A stretch of 64,000 nucleotides of DNA, from positions 3,404,201 through 3,468,200 of the forward strand of contig KE356560.1 of the NCBI GenBank assembly GCA_000415965.1, in the 5' to 3' direction. The translations under genes were made by a program, and so were the position numbers. Positions 18,442-27,872 of the stretch are shown here, piece by piece (position 1 is the stretch's first letter; each line of letters begins with the position of its first letter). The notes beneath the pieces are model-generated. The model was given only the letters and a program-made list of their open reading frames with translations. It was not told the origin of the DNA and ran no database searches. This DNA is from Haloquadratum walsbyi J07HQW1 (GTDB taxonomy: Archaea > Halobacteriota > Halobacteria > Halobacteriales > Haloferacaceae).

Positions 18442-19047
18442 TCAACCAGCACCCCCAGCAGCCGAGACAAGACGGACAGCGGCAAGCAAAAATAACATAC
18501 CAAAAACGTCACCAGTGGTCGTAACGAGCGGTCCGACCAGCGCATCAGGGTTGTATCCACGACGGTATCCAATTACAACGGCTGTAATGACGGTTACAAT
18601 GAGCACTCCACCAGAAAAGAGTCCAGCGAGGAGTGCGATTGCAATTAATGTCAGAATTGACGCAACGGATGTATTGAGCATGGTAAGTATCAGAAAAACA
18701 GCAATCGCAGCGAACACTGATGTTGCGAGACCGTTCAGCAGAGCCGCCGTCGCCGCTGCAGTAAGACGAGTATCGACACCGCGGAGTCGAGGCTCGATTA
18801 ATCCCTGATGGAGCCCTGTTGAAATTCGAGCACCAAGTGACCCATAGACGTTTCCTCGGGTGGCTAATAACGCTGGGACAAGAACCAGTAACCCGGGAAC
18901 TGCGCGGAGTTCCGAGCGCATACCACCAAGAACGACGCCCGCGAGAAGACCGCCGATGAGACTCGCAAGGAGAGCTGGAATGGCTTCGCGGTATGCTTCG
19001 CGCGCAGCGTCACGAACAGTCACGTCTGTGGCGATGATATCGAGCAT
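18442..19047 (-). CDS. MgtE/SLC41-type membrane protein, first half-gene
   Basis: 201 aa with about five TM helices and the family signature LVPALLATRGNVYGSLGARISTGLHQG. It is homologous to the abutting downstream half. Two separate half-size genes instead of one duplicated SLC41-like protein is a known archaeal arrangement. Predicted to move divalent cations, probably Mg2+, across the cell membrane. It shares the strand with the srp54-ftsY block but is separated by about 100 bases. Confidence 0.82.
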   Translation of the reverse strand: MLDIIATDVTVRDAAREAYREAIPALLASLIGGLLAGVVLGGMRSELRAVPGLLVLVPALLATRGNVYGSLGARISTGLHQGLIEPRLRGVDTRLTAAATAALLNGLATSVFAAIAVFLILTMLNTSVASILTLIAIALLAGLFSGGVLIVTVITAVVIGYRRGYNPDALVGPLVTTTGDVFGMLFLLAAVRLVSAAGGAG

Positions 19048-19153
19048 AAAAAGATGTGCGTCACTGTTCGAAAGAGGTCGTTACTGAAACATAAATACAA
19101 ACAGGAACTGGAACTGAAAAAACGGAAGTCGGTGAGAGTACTCGTGTTGAGGT

Positions 19154-20551
19154 CTACCCGAATGGTCCGAGACCGCCACCACCAAGACCGCCCATACCGC
19201 CGCCACCTTGCTGTTGCATCTTTTTCATCATTCGCTGCATGTCACCCTCGCCCATACCTTGGAACTGTTTAATCGTCCGTTCCATCATTTTATGCTGTTG
19301 GAGTAATTCACGAACGGTTTCTTCATCGGTTCCGGAGCCACGGGCAATGCGGCGAACGCGAGATGCACCGATACTTCGTGGATCCTCAAGTTCTGCTTCG
19401 GTCATGGAGTCCATGATCACATCGAACTCTCGCATTCGGGTTTGTGTCACATCCATTGCGTCATCAGGGAGTTGGTCTTTGATTCCGCCACCAAGACCAG
19501 GAATCATGTCCATCACCTGGTCAAGGGGACCCATGCGGTCCATTGCCTCCATTTGTTTTTGCATATCTTTGAGGGTGAATGACCCCTCCATAATGTCCTC
19601 AGGATCCCAGTCATCATCGGCCTCCTGCGTTTCCGCCATTGCACGCTCAACGCGTTCTGAGAGCTGTTTGAGATCGCCCATTCCGAGGAGTCGTGAAATA
19701 AATCCATTCGGCTCGAATCGCTCGACATCTTGGACGGTCTCACCAGTTCCTAAGAACGCGATTGATGAATTGGTCTCATTGACTGCGGTGAGGGCACCTC
19801 CTCCCTTTGCGGTTCCGTCGAGTTTCGTGACAACGACACCGTCAATGCCGATTGCATCGTTGAACTCACGAGCTTGTTGTTTGGCTCCTTGTCCAATCGC
19901 CGCATCAAGCACGAGTAATGATCGATCCGGATTAACCGTTGAGTCGATTGCTTCAATTTCATCGATTAAGTCTGCCTCAAGCGCATGACGACCGGCTGTA
20001 TCAACGATATGAATGTCCGCATCAGCGGTGGCCTCAAGACCTTCGCGGGCAATCTTGACCGGATCATCACAGTCTGGGTCGCCATAAAATGATACCTCAG
20101 CACGCTCACACATCTGCTCTGCTTGGTCATATGCACCAGGGCGGAACGTATCCGTTTGAATCACGGCTGGGCGGAGACCTTTAGTTGAAAACCACCATGC
20201 CATTTTTGCTGCTGATGTAGTCTTTCCAGACCCCTGCAGTCCTGCAAGAAGGATTGTCTGTGATTCAAGTGGGAGATCTGTCGAATCGCCAACGAGGTCA
20301 ACGAGTTCCTCATACACAATGCGCAAGACGTGATCACGTGCGGAGGTTCCTGCTGGCGGTTCCTCGCCGGTTGCGCGGTCTTCGATTGACGAAGAAAGCT
20401 CCATCACGAGACTTACCTCGACGTCTGCGGATAGCAGCGACCGCTGAATCTCTTTGACAATTTCCTCGACGTCATCCTCGTCGAGGCGGGACTTCCCCTG
20501 GAGTTTATCGAGACTGCCACGGAGGGAACTCCCAAGATTATCGAGTACCAT
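19154..20551 (-). CDS. srp54: Signal recognition particle protein SRP54
   Basis: GTPase that binds signal peptides and 7S RNA for co-translational targeting. The 465 aa comprise the N domain, then the G domain with [26 protein letters not shown] and [11 protein letters not shown], then a Met-rich M domain ([11 protein letters not shown]) with a Gly-rich end. Its receptor, ftsY, is upstream on the same strand, separated by an M repeat. Confidence 0.97.
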   Translation of the reverse strand: MVLDNLGSSLRGSLDKLQGKSRLDEDDVEEIVKEIQRSLLSADVEVSLVMELSSSIEDRATGEEPPAGTSARDHVLRIVYEELVDLVGDSTDLPLESQTILLAGLQGSGKTTSAAKMAWWFSTKGLRPAVIQTDTFRPGAYDQAEQMCERAEVSFYGDPDCDDPVKIAREGLEATADADIHIVDTAGRHALEADLIDEIEAIDSTVNPDRSLLVLDAAIGQGAKQQAREFNDAIGIDGVVVTKLDGTAKGGGALTAVNETNSSIAFLGTGETVQDVERFEPNGFISRLLGMGDLKQLSERVERAMAETQEADDDWDPEDIMEGSFTLKDMQKQMEAMDRMGPLDQVMDMIPGLGGGIKDQLPDDAMDVTQTRMREFDVIMDSMTEAELEDPRSIGASRVRRIARGSGTDEETVRELLQQHKMMERTIKQFQGMGEGDMQRMMKKMQQQGGGGMGGLGGGGLGPFG

Positions 20552-20649
20552 TTATCATCAGTAGGTCACGAGACGTGTAAAACCTTGTCTGTGAACAGTA
20601 CTCGGAAATCGCCCCAATACGGTTCATTTGAGTGTCGTCCGATCTGTTG

Positions 20650-20805
20650 AGTACAACAGTTGTCGGGATTGTGAGTTTCTGTGTCAGTATTCGAAACAAA
20701 ACAAAACAAGACCCGAACGCAGCAGCTGAATCTAAAGGTCGTTCTGACTTGGATTAGTGTGGGTTGAGAGAAACAGTGCTTACTGCTTAGAGTGCCACTA
20801 ACTGA
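20650..20805 (+). repeat. M repeat copy between ftsY and srp54
   Basis: The left end is ACAACAGTTGTCGGGATTGTGAG and then TATTCGAAAC. The right end CAGTGCTTACTGC...AGTGCCACTAACTGAC inverts the GTCGGTGGCACTC end seen at 23.1 kb. The central palindrome is degraded (CCGAACGCAGCAGC). It is about 155 bp, with no ORF. Confidence 0.55.
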
Positions 20806-20840
20806 CAAAGAGAAACTAGCAATATCGAGTACGAGTAATA

Positions 20841-22103
20841 TCAGCGGGATTTCGTCTCGCCAAGTAATTGATCGACCATCGATTCTGGATTGAATCGTTC
20901 GATATCATCATATTTCTGTCCAACGCCTAAAAACAAGATTGGTTTTCCGGTGACATACGCAATTGAGATTGCGGCACCACCATTCGAATCGGCGTCTGCC
21001 TTGGTTAATATCGCGCCATCAATTTCGGCAGCTTCATTGAATTGTTTTGCTCGCTCAACGGCATCCTGTCCAGCAACAGCTTCATCGACGAAAAGCGTCA
21101 TATCAGGATCAACGACCCGATCAATCTTCTCTAGTTGCGCCATTAGATCATTTGACGTGTGAAGCCGACCGGCAGTATCACCTAAGACAACATCAATATC
21201 ATTTGCCTCAGCATACTCAACGGCATCGTAAAGGACTGCTGCAGGGTCACCTCCCTGTTCATGAGCAATAAGTTTCGTCTCAAGTGTTTCTGCATGCTCG
21301 CGGATCTGCTCATTCGCTCCAGCCCGGTATGTATCGCCGTTAGCCATCACAACCGAAAGTCCACGAGACTCAAGATACTGGACAAGCTTTGCGATGCTCG
21401 TCGTCTTTCCAACACCGTTGACACCTGTAAAAACAATTGTCACTGGTGAGTCAGCACTTTCGACACGTGAATCAAAGTCATACTGCCCGACGCTGATGAC
21501 TTCATATAATGCGTCTGAAAGCGCCTCTTCGACAAGCGCAGCAGTCGTGTCAACTTGTGCACGCGTCTCACCGAGCATCTTCGTCCGAATCGTCTCGAGG
21601 ATTTCCTCTGCAACCTGCATTTCAACATCGCTTTCAAGAAGTGCCATCTCAAGTTGCCATAATGGCTCTTCAAGATCTTCCTCCTCAATAACAATCTTAC
21701 CAGTAGCAAACGCTGCTGCGCGCTTGAGTCGACCCGGTTCACTCTCTGATTGTGCTGTCTCATCAAGCACTGCTGCAGCTTCTTGTGATGCGAGTGAGGA
21801 CGAATCAGCATCTGTATCCATGTCTGTGTCTGTGTCTGCTAGTGTCTCAGCCTCTGCGGCAGTATCATCACTGTTTTCCGCGTTCGTGTCAGTATTATTA
21901 GTGTTTGTCGTCTGCCCATCAGCACTATCGGTTGTCTCAGAAGACGTCTGTGGTACTGATGTATCGGGTTGCGCGATGTCTGATTCTAATTTTGATTCAG
22001 CGTCGTTGTCGGATGATTCTTCATCAGCAACTGATTTTTCAGCTGTTTTTTCCTCAACATCGTCCCGAAACTGATCGAGTTTGTTTTTCAATCCATCAAA
22101 CAT
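20841..22103 (-). CDS. ftsY: Signal recognition particle receptor FtsY
   Basis: SRP receptor GTPase at the membrane. 420 aa: an acidic low-complexity N-terminal third (about residues 30-120, with Asp/Thr/Ser-rich repeats such as TDTDMDTDADSSS), then the NG domain with GVNGVGKTTSIAKL, GDTAGRLHTSND, TKADADSNGGAA and a C-terminal FNPESMVDQLLGE. It belongs to the conserved order rpl18a-pfdA-ftsY, with pfdA ending 30 bases upstream. Confidence 0.96.
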   Translation of the reverse strand: MFDGLKNKLDQFRDDVEEKTAEKSVADEESSDNDAESKLESDIAQPDTSVPQTSSETTDSADGQTTNTNNTDTNAENSDDTAAEAETLADTDTDMDTDADSSSLASQEAAAVLDETAQSESEPGRLKRAAAFATGKIVIEEEDLEEPLWQLEMALLESDVEMQVAEEILETIRTKMLGETRAQVDTTAALVEEALSDALYEVISVGQYDFDSRVESADSPVTIVFTGVNGVGKTTSIAKLVQYLESRGLSVVMANGDTYRAGANEQIREHAETLETKLIAHEQGGDPAAVLYDAVEYAEANDIDVVLGDTAGRLHTSNDLMAQLEKIDRVVDPDMTLFVDEAVAGQDAVERAKQFNEAAEIDGAILTKADADSNGGAAISIAYVTGKPILFLGVGQKYDDIERFNPESMVDQLLGETKSR

Positions 22104-22134
22104 GAGTGAGGTATCTGACTACGCGAACAGCGGC

Positions 22135-22599
22135 TTACTCGTTGTCCTCTGTTTGCTGATCTTGCATTTGCTGCATTTGTTGTTGCTGCATTTGCTGTTG
22201 CATCTGTTGCGCTTGCTGCTCAAGTTGACTACTTTCAGTCTCAAGTTCATCGATATCATCACGAAGTGACTCAATCCGATCATCAAGCGCATCCTGTTTT
22301 GTCGATAAAGATTCAACAGCGTTATCAGCAGATTGCTCAGCAGCGAAGTCAGCACCAAGTCCAACAATAATTTCATCAGCATCCTGAATCTCCGCGCGAA
22401 CGTACGCGTCGCCGCCGAGTGGGACTTGAACAGTCGCTCCAGTTTCTAATGTCTGAATCGCGTCCATAGCCTCATCAATCGATGTTTGTTCGGCTTGGAG
22501 ATCATTGACCTCTTCACGGAGTTCATCAATCTCTTCATCGATTGCTTGAAGTTCCTCAGAAAGCTGCTGTAGCTGTTGTTGTTGACCACCGCCCATCAT
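22135..22599 (-). CDS. pfdA: Prefoldin alpha subunit
   Basis: Subunit of the hexameric jellyfish-shaped chaperone that hands unfolded proteins to the thermosome. The 154 aa form a coiled-coil, beta-hairpin, coiled-coil fold with conserved LETGATVQVPLGGDAYVRA in the middle. The C-terminus is a Gln/Met repeat (QQMQQQMQQQQMQQM). The start overlaps the rpl18a stop by one base (TAATG). Confidence 0.95.
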   Translation of the reverse strand: MMGGGQQQQLQQLSEELQAIDEEIDELREEVNDLQAEQTSIDEAMDAIQTLETGATVQVPLGGDAYVRAEIQDADEIIVGLGADFAAEQSADNAVESLSTKQDALDDRIESLRDDIDELETESSQLEQQAQQMQQQMQQQQMQQMQDQQTEDNE

Positions 22600-22838
22600 T
22601 AGCCAGCCACCTCAGATTCGTCTGCGTCTGCGTCTGCATTCGCACCTGTGTCTGCGTTGTCTGACAGCGAGCGTACCGAGTCAATTTTGATCTGTGTCCG
22701 CTTGAGACCATGTTGGCTCCCAATATTCGCATACACCCGCTCGCGAGCGACGTTCTTATTCGGGGCCTCGACATCTGTTGTGAACTCATTAAATCCGTCT
22801 CGGCTCCGGAACTGGCCGCTCACCGCGAATTGAACCAT
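22599..22838 (-). CDS. rpl18a: 50S ribosomal protein L18Ae (LX)
   Basis: 79 aa. The start MVQFAVSGQFRSRDGFNEFT and the segment VARERVYANIGSQHGLKRTQI are typical of archaeal LX. The last 15 residues are an Ala/Asp repeat of hexanucleotide origin. It is first of the rpl18a-pfdA-ftsY set. In relatives eif6 is usually the direct upstream neighbour, while here 1.1 kb of repeats intervenes. Confidence 0.94.
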   Translation of the reverse strand: MVQFAVSGQFRSRDGFNEFTTDVEAPNKNVARERVYANIGSQHGLKRTQIKIDSVRSLSDNADTGANADADADESEVAG

Positions 22839-22928
22839 ACACGTGATATCCGAGCGAGCGGGAAGTATCTTCCTACTTTCGGGTTCACCTCAGAGTGACT
22901 AGGCATAATTCAGTCGATAATTCACTAT
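22839..22928 (-). promoter_or_regulatory. Likely new promoter region for rpl18a-pfdA-ftsY
   Basis: The intergenic insertion separates these genes from eif6. This short stretch between the start codon and the first M repeat is the likeliest site for their own promoter. No clear TATA box could be fixed. Confidence 0.25.
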
Positions 22929-23054
22929 TAATAGTTGTTGGTAATTTGATTTCTGTCTCCGAAGTTGCAGTGGAACGCGTCATCGGGCGTTCCAGGTGAA
23001 CTCAGTCTGAGTGTGGGTTCGAATGTACACAGTTATCATATTGTCAACAACTAT
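22929..23054 (+). repeat. M repeat copy with clear terminal inverted repeats
   Basis: The left end TAATAGTTGTTGGTAAT and right end ATTGTCAACAACTAT are inverted repeats. The centre has GGAACGCGTCATCGGGCGTTCC. It is near-identical in layout to the 51.46-kb copy (TTTGATTTCTGT, CCGAA.TGCAG, GTGGGTTCGAAT). Confidence 0.75.
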
Positions 23055-23108
23055 GAAGCAACTGACGCTGTTTGATACCGCAGTGAGGGTGAAAATAAAA
23101 TCATGAGC

Positions 23109-23235
23109 ATAACAGTCGGTGGCACTCTAAGCACTGTTTTTCTGAAGCCACACGCAGACTCATCTCATCCGGAACGCTCGTGTGCGCGTTCCGGTTCAAG
23201 TTGAAAGAAAGAAAATCACAGTCTCAGCGATTGAC
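23109..23235 (+). repeat. M repeat copy, variant
   Basis: AACAGTCGGTGGCACTCTAAG on the left, core CCGGAACGCTCGTGTGCGCGTTCCGG, and AATCACAGTCTCAGCGATTG on the right. It lies 55 bases from the previous copy. Confidence 0.65.
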
Positions 23236-23978
23236 AAGCACAAGATATGATTGTCCTGAATTGTCTCAGGCGCAATCACTGTGGCAGTTATGCCACATCT
23301 GAAGAACACGGGTGTCGCGTGGGTCGTAGTGTGAGCTTCACAATCCTACTCGCGCTGACGCGCTCGGGAGGGAGTGGAGCTTGCTGGTTTTGCAACACGC
23401 TTTATGACGGACGCTTGGCTGATGTCGACCGCGCAGGGAGCGCAGTCTCCGCGGGCGCTCCGGTAGATTTGGATTCGGAGTGATCCACTCCTCGTTGGTG
23501 ATGATGGCGAGATTTATTTCGATGACCTCTCTTATCGGGCTCTCAGCCGAGAGAATGAGTAGCTAACATCAAACTCAAACTCAAACTCTCCGAGTTGCAG
23601 TGTTGGAAATATCCGGCACAGAGTGAAACGGAAACGTAGACGGCGGTGACAAATCGGTTCGCGATTCGTTGCCATACCAGAACGCTCTGAGTGTTGAAGA
23701 CGCTGTCTCCCGTTCCCCGCTCGATGTCTGCTGGCGCGGACTGCAGTGTCGTCTGAAAATCGGAGATTGTCGGGATTACGAGAATCTTTGATTCACGAAC
23801 AGCTCCGTGAGGAAGACGGTTGAGCGCCTGCATTCAGCCAAGCGAATGAGGAGGGAAGTCGTCTTACCAGCGTGAAATACCCAGCCCTGCTCGCTCTGTT
23901 CGCTCCGTGAGAAAGAATGTTGAGTTAATTTCGCTTGCGAAATGAGAACCGATAGACACCCATGCGTCTGCGGCTGTG
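23236..23978. other. Non-coding stretch with possible decayed gene fragments
   Basis: No intact gene. On the plus strand 23482-23561 reads DPLLVGDDGEIYFDDLSYRA and ends in a stop. On the minus strand 23833-23543 reads KILVIPTISDFQTTLQSAP and, later, LVWQRIANRFVTAVYVSVSL. Both look protein-like but are short and lack starts. The stretch includes a GAGTTT-type hexamer run (23571-23590). Confidence 0.4.
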
Positions 23979-24659
23979 TTACTCGCTGGCAACAGATTCG
24001 AGATACCCAAGCGTGTCTTCAATTCGGGTTAACTCAGGACCAGTTGTCTCCTCACCAACGACATATCCGGTTTGTCCAGCAACAATCCCAGATCCAACAA
24101 GCGGTGCACCGTAATTAACCGTCCCAATATCAGCGCGAACATCAAGGTGATTCTCGACTGCCTCAAGTTCAGGTTCACGTGCTTTTGGATGACATAGAAC
24201 ACCGCGGTTTGTCGCCACTGCAGCAGTTCCGACGGTGCGGACATCCGCGAGCTCGCCGCGGGTAACTGGAACATCAAGTGCGGATTCAATGGTCTCGACA
24301 GCTTCCGTGGAAAGGTCAGGATGGACATATGCACCATAGTCATTCGCAAGAACAACATTACCGGCAGCATTGATACGACCGGGAAGTTCGGTGACTGAAA
24401 CAGATGCGGTCGTTTCAATCGCCTCCTTTTCACGGGTTGTCACGTTACTCGTGACGAGAATCCCATTTTCATTCCCAGTCGCGAGCGCCCCGACAGTTCC
24501 GGATCCGCCAATCGTTGTTGCGACGGCTGGGATATCAAGCTCACCTGCCATTGCATCGGCAGTATCATCGTCGACATCAGAACGGAGGAGAAGGACATCA
24601 TCAGTCGCACGCGCGAAGACGCCAACGTACGGCGACCCGGCGAAGGAGGCGCGAAGCAC
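23979..24659 (-). CDS. eif6: Translation initiation factor aIF-6
   Basis: Ribosome anti-association factor that binds the large subunit. 226 aa beginning GTG at 24657-24659 ([18 protein letters not shown]). The frame stays open upstream, but that part overlaps rpl31e and is not conserved. Pseudo-fivefold repeats are visible, with motifs [34 protein letters not shown] and [17 protein letters not shown]. The start lies two bases after the rpl31e stop, consistent with one transcript. Confidence 0.95.
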   Translation of the reverse strand: MLRASFAGSPYVGVFARATDDVLLLRSDVDDDTADAMAGELDIPAVATTIGGSGTVGALATGNENGILVTSNVTTREKEAIETTASVSVTELPGRINAAGNVVLANDYGAYVHPDLSTEAVETIESALDVPVTRGELADVRTVGTAAVATNRGVLCHPKAREPELEAVENHLDVRADIGTVNYGAPLVGSGIVAGQTGYVVGEETTGPELTRIEDTLGYLESVASE

Positions 24660-24660
24660 G

Positions 24661-24939
24661 TTATTCAGCCGGCTCCGCTTCGACGATAGACTCGCCGTCC
24701 TCGTCGAATCGGGCCGCACGAACCCGAAGCTTACTCGGTGGGTTCTGGCTTCCACGCGCCCAGACCGTTTCATTAAGTGATGGGTCAAGTCGAATATCGG
24801 ATTCGTCGACGCGGAAGTGCTGTGCGAGATGTTCACGAATCAGCGTCATTGCACGACCAGCCCGTTCGTGAGTTGGCACTGCAGAGACATCCCGAAGTGG
24901 AACCGTTACAACACGCTCTTCAAAGTCGCTGGTACTCAT
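24661..24939 (-). CDS. rpl31e: 50S ribosomal protein L31e
   Basis: 92 aa with [20 protein letters not shown] and a basic-acidic archaeal pattern ending in an acidic tail ([14 protein letters not shown]). It lies between rpl39e (two-base gap) and eif6. Confidence 0.95.
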   Translation of the reverse strand: MSTSDFEERVVTVPLRDVSAVPTHERAGRAMTLIREHLAQHFRVDESDIRLDPSLNETVWARGSQNPPSKLRVRAARFDEDGESIVEAEPAE

Positions 24940-24941
24940 CG

Positions 24942-25094
24942 TTATTCGTCAGTATCGCTCCGCCGCCAGTTACGACGCTTTGGATTTCGCGTTACCTCCA
25001 TGTTAGTCTTAAGCATCACCCACGCAGGAACACGAGAATTTTGTTTTTCAAGTTTACCAAGTCGCTTCTTTTTCGCTTTCGATTTCTTTCCCAT
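24942..25094 (-). CDS. rpl39e: 50S ribosomal protein L39e
   Basis: 50 aa, very basic: [19 protein letters not shown], then [10 protein letters not shown] and [15 protein letters not shown]. The frame is open further upstream, but the conserved start is the ATG at 25092-25094. First gene of the rpl39e-rpl31e-eif6 transcript. Confidence 0.95.
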   Translation of the reverse strand: MGKKSKAKKKRLGKLEKQNSRVPAWVMLKTNMEVTRNPKRRNWRRSDTDE

Positions 25095-25665
25095 AGTGAC
25101 ATCTGATAATCTCGGACTGCATAAAATGTTGTTCCTTTTGAATACAGCGGTATCATTCATATTCGCACTTTCAGACTGGAGTTAATTCGGGACAAGATTG
25201 AGAGGGTATCTTGAGCAACCTGAAATGATCCGATAAAAAGTGTCGGCAGCGATTGGCGACTGACGATGATCGTGTTTAGTTGTGCGTAGACCTCAAACCA
25301 GACGTGACCCGACGTATATCGATTCCAAAATCGACACACAACCGAAGCATTACTCGGAAAAATAGATCATCAACGACCACTCAGAAACGCTAGAGTAGTA
25401 CGTCTGCGGCAGTGGATTAGAGCAAAAGAATACAGCGTGGGGACTCATGGTGATTAAGACGAATAGTTTTATCGACGGTGTCGGAAGGCGCAGGTTCAGC
25501 GACTCCAGTCATTGATATGGATCGCCACGGTGGTAAAGACTCGAAGTAATCACTATCAGTGTATCCTCCGAAAACGTTGGTCGTCGGTACGGTAAACAGA
25601 GTCAGGATTAAATGATACGCGATTCGTCAATGCGATAACTGATGAATGGGTTCTCGCTATCTGTT
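25095..25665. other. Intergenic, nothing recognised
   Basis: 570 bases upstream of rpl39e. It presumably holds the ribosomal-gene promoter. No ORF, repeat or RNA could be supported. Confidence 0.5.
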
Positions 25666-26226
25666 TTAGATTGGAATCGTCTCAACAGTCTCATATGTTG
25701 GGGGTGAACCGGTCAAGATACTTTTTTTGAGTTGAATAGCATCGACAGTTGTCGTCCCAATATCAGGATCTTGTGTTTCAATCACACGTTGGACAGTTGA
25801 CTTTCCGTGAGCACCATCCATTCGAGCGAGCGTGATATGTGGCGTGAAAGGGTGGTCGTCGGGTGAAATACCGATATCAGTCATTTCTGTTTCAACTGCC
25901 GTATGAAGTCGTGTCGTCCGGTCAACACCAACATCATTACGAACGCCAGTCCAAATAACAGTGATATATGACATTGACGGAAATGCACCAAGCCCACCAA
26001 CTGTGAGTTCAAATGAACTAACAGCTGCGCTCTCAACAGCGCGTTCAAGTGCCAGTTGGATATCTGTGAGTCGAGATGACGGCATCTCGCCCAGAAATTG
26101 GATCGTCACGTGTGCCTGTGTGGGGTCCGTATATCGGATATCAGTCGTCTCAGGGAATCGGTCCTGCGCATCAGCAATGGCATCAATGAGATGCTCTGGG
26201 AGGTCGATACTAACGAACAACCGCAT
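25666..26226 (-). CDS. thpR: RNA 2',3'-cyclic phosphodiesterase (2'-5' RNA ligase family)
   Basis: 186 aa with the two HxTx catalytic motifs of the 2H superfamily: HVTIQFLGE (about residue 43) and HITLARMDG (about residue 129). The start MRLFVSIDLPEHL is standard. It opens 2',3'-cyclic phosphates. In vitro, family members also ligate 2'-5' RNA ends. No operon partner. Confidence 0.93.
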   Translation of the reverse strand: MRLFVSIDLPEHLIDAIADAQDRFPETTDIRYTDPTQAHVTIQFLGEMPSSRLTDIQLALERAVESAAVSSFELTVGGLGAFPSMSYITVIWTGVRNDVGVDRTTRLHTAVETEMTDIGISPDDHPFTPHITLARMDGAHGKSTVQRVIETQDPDIGTTTVDAIQLKKSILTGSPPTYETVETIPI

Positions 26227-26487
26227 ACTGATACCACTAGTTTCAGGTTCAAAATGTCGCTGGGGGTACTGGCTGGGTCGCTTTCAAGCAGTCTCACCCA
26301 ACTCGAAGAGTTCAAACTGATAATAATTGTTCTCATTGATTTCACGCTATCACGGTGCGAATATAATAAAACGCACATCTCAAGAGATACGTCGTGTCTG
26401 TGGGTCTTGATCTCACAATTACATGATAGATAACTCAGACAGCCCGAATCTGATAACTATTAACCGTCCTGGACGAGTAATACTAAT

Positions 26488-27228
26488 ATGACAGATGGCG
26501 AACCCACCGATCACGAATTTTCGTCGGGACAGGGGTTCAACGAAGAATATGAAGAGTTTACGCTTGACCCACCAGAGTTGAGCGCGGACCCAACATCGGT
26601 TGATCCGGTTGATACACGGGTGATCACTGATGAACTCGATAAACGAAATATCGCATCAGACCAGGTTGATGTTGAGAAACTCGTTGATGTTGGACTCTCA
26701 TATATGCAAATTAATCGCTTTGAGGAGGCAACAGAAACATTCGAGCGAGCAGCACGATTCGCTCCTGAGGATTCCCTTGCGGCACAAGAAGCATGGGTGA
26801 ATAAAGGTGCTGCTCATGGACAACTCGAGGAGTGGGACAAGGCAATTGGTGCATATAAGGAAGCGCTTCGGATTGATGATGAATCAGAGCATGCTGCCTC
26901 CGCAGAGACAAATCTTGCATATGCGCTGTGGGAGGCTGGTGAGACCGAGTCAGCACTCCAACATGCTGAGCGAGCTGTAAAGATTGATCCGCGATTTCCA
27001 CAAGCTTGGTATAATCGGGGATTTTTCCTGCACGAGCGTGGTCTCAATGAGGAAGCTGTCTCAGCATTTGATAATGCAATCCGGCTTGGAATGCAGACTG
27101 CCGACGTGCTCGAGGAGAAAGCACGGGCGCTCGACGAGCTGGGCCGGGATGAAGAAGCAGAGCAGACACAAACACAAGCAGAGGAGTTACGACGTGAACG
27201 TGAACAGGAACTCCTCGAAGACCAGTGA
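26488..27228 (+). CDS. Tetratricopeptide repeat protein
   Basis: 246 aa. A disordered acidic N-terminus (about 1-60) is followed by about four TPR units: DVGLSYMQINRFEEATETFE, WVNKGAAHGQLEEWDKAIGA, TNLAYALWEAGETESALQHA and YNRGFFLHERGLNEEAVSAF. The C-terminus is a charged helix. It is cytoplasmic and likely a protein-protein scaffold. Its stop overlaps the next start by four bases (GTGA), so it is probably co-translated with the DUF424 protein. Confidence 0.88.
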   Translation: MTDGEPTDHEFSSGQGFNEEYEEFTLDPPELSADPTSVDPVDTRVITDELDKRNIASDQVDVEKLVDVGLSYMQINRFEEATETFERAARFAPEDSLAAQEAWVNKGAAHGQLEEWDKAIGAYKEALRIDDESEHAASAETNLAYALWEAGETESALQHAERAVKIDPRFPQAWYNRGFFLHERGLNEEAVSAFDNAIRLGMQTADVLEEKARALDELGRDEEAEQTQTQAEELRREREQELLEDQ

Positions 27229-27698
27229 CGGGGTCAGAGCGAGGCGAGACAGAAGAGACAATCTCTGAGTCCAGAGATTCGTTGACATCTGCATCTGCAT
27301 CTGAGTCTGACCCCGACCCCGAGGCCGGGTCTGATACTCACGCTGTTTCGACATCAGCTGAGACCAATGACAACACCGAAGCAGATACTGATGAGACTCT
27401 ATTGCTCCGAGAACGACAAACACCGGAGGGGTTGCTTGTCGCCGTTTGTGACAGTGACTGTCTTGGAGAGACATATATCGACGGGGAGGTATCACTCAAT
27501 GTGACCGAGTCGTTCTATGGGGGAACTGAAGCAGATGCGGTTGATGCTGAAACGGTGGTTAGACGTCTGAAACGAGCGAGTGTTGCGAATATCGTTGGCG
27601 AGCGTGCAGTTGCAATCGCAGTTGAGGCTGGAATCGTTGATCAGGATCGAGTGCTACAGGTCGATGAAACATTGCATGCGCAGCTCGTATGGATGTGA
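27225..27698 (+). CDS. DUF424 family protein with acidic N-terminal extension
   Basis: 157 aa. The archaeal DUF424 core starts around residue 62 (LLLRERQTPEGLLVAVCDSD, later LNVTESFYGG and VVRRLKRASVANIVGERAV). The first 60 residues are Ser/Glu/Asp/Thr-rich and include a short hexamer repeat (SASASESDPDPEA). The GTG start at 27225 is coupled to the TPR gene. DUF424 function is not established. Confidence 0.82.
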   Translation: MTGSERGETEETISESRDSLTSASASESDPDPEAGSDTHAVSTSAETNDNTEADTDETLLLRERQTPEGLLVAVCDSDCLGETYIDGEVSLNVTESFYGGTEADAVDAETVVRRLKRASVANIVGERAVAIAVEAGIVDQDRVLQVDETLHAQLVWM

Positions 27699-27872
27699 GA
27701 CATTAATTATCCAGTGTGACTGTGACTCCGATTGCTGATTATTGATTATGATTTTTCTGTGGTCAGAGATGCATGTTCAATGAGACACCAGATATGTTGA
27801 TCCTACGAACATATCATCCTTTGAGTATGAAGACCGAAGGGATGTTCATCCTAGAGCACCTATGAATTTGTA

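Noticed and set aside
18302-18808. 168-codon plus-strand ORF over the MgtE-like genes
   Set aside because: Antisense shadow of two well-supported membrane proteins, rich in Thr/Arg/Pro as expected of a shadow frame.
24660-24836. N-terminal extension of eif6 in the open frame
   Set aside because: Overlaps rpl31e on the same strand, and the conserved aIF-6 start is the GTG at 24657-24659.
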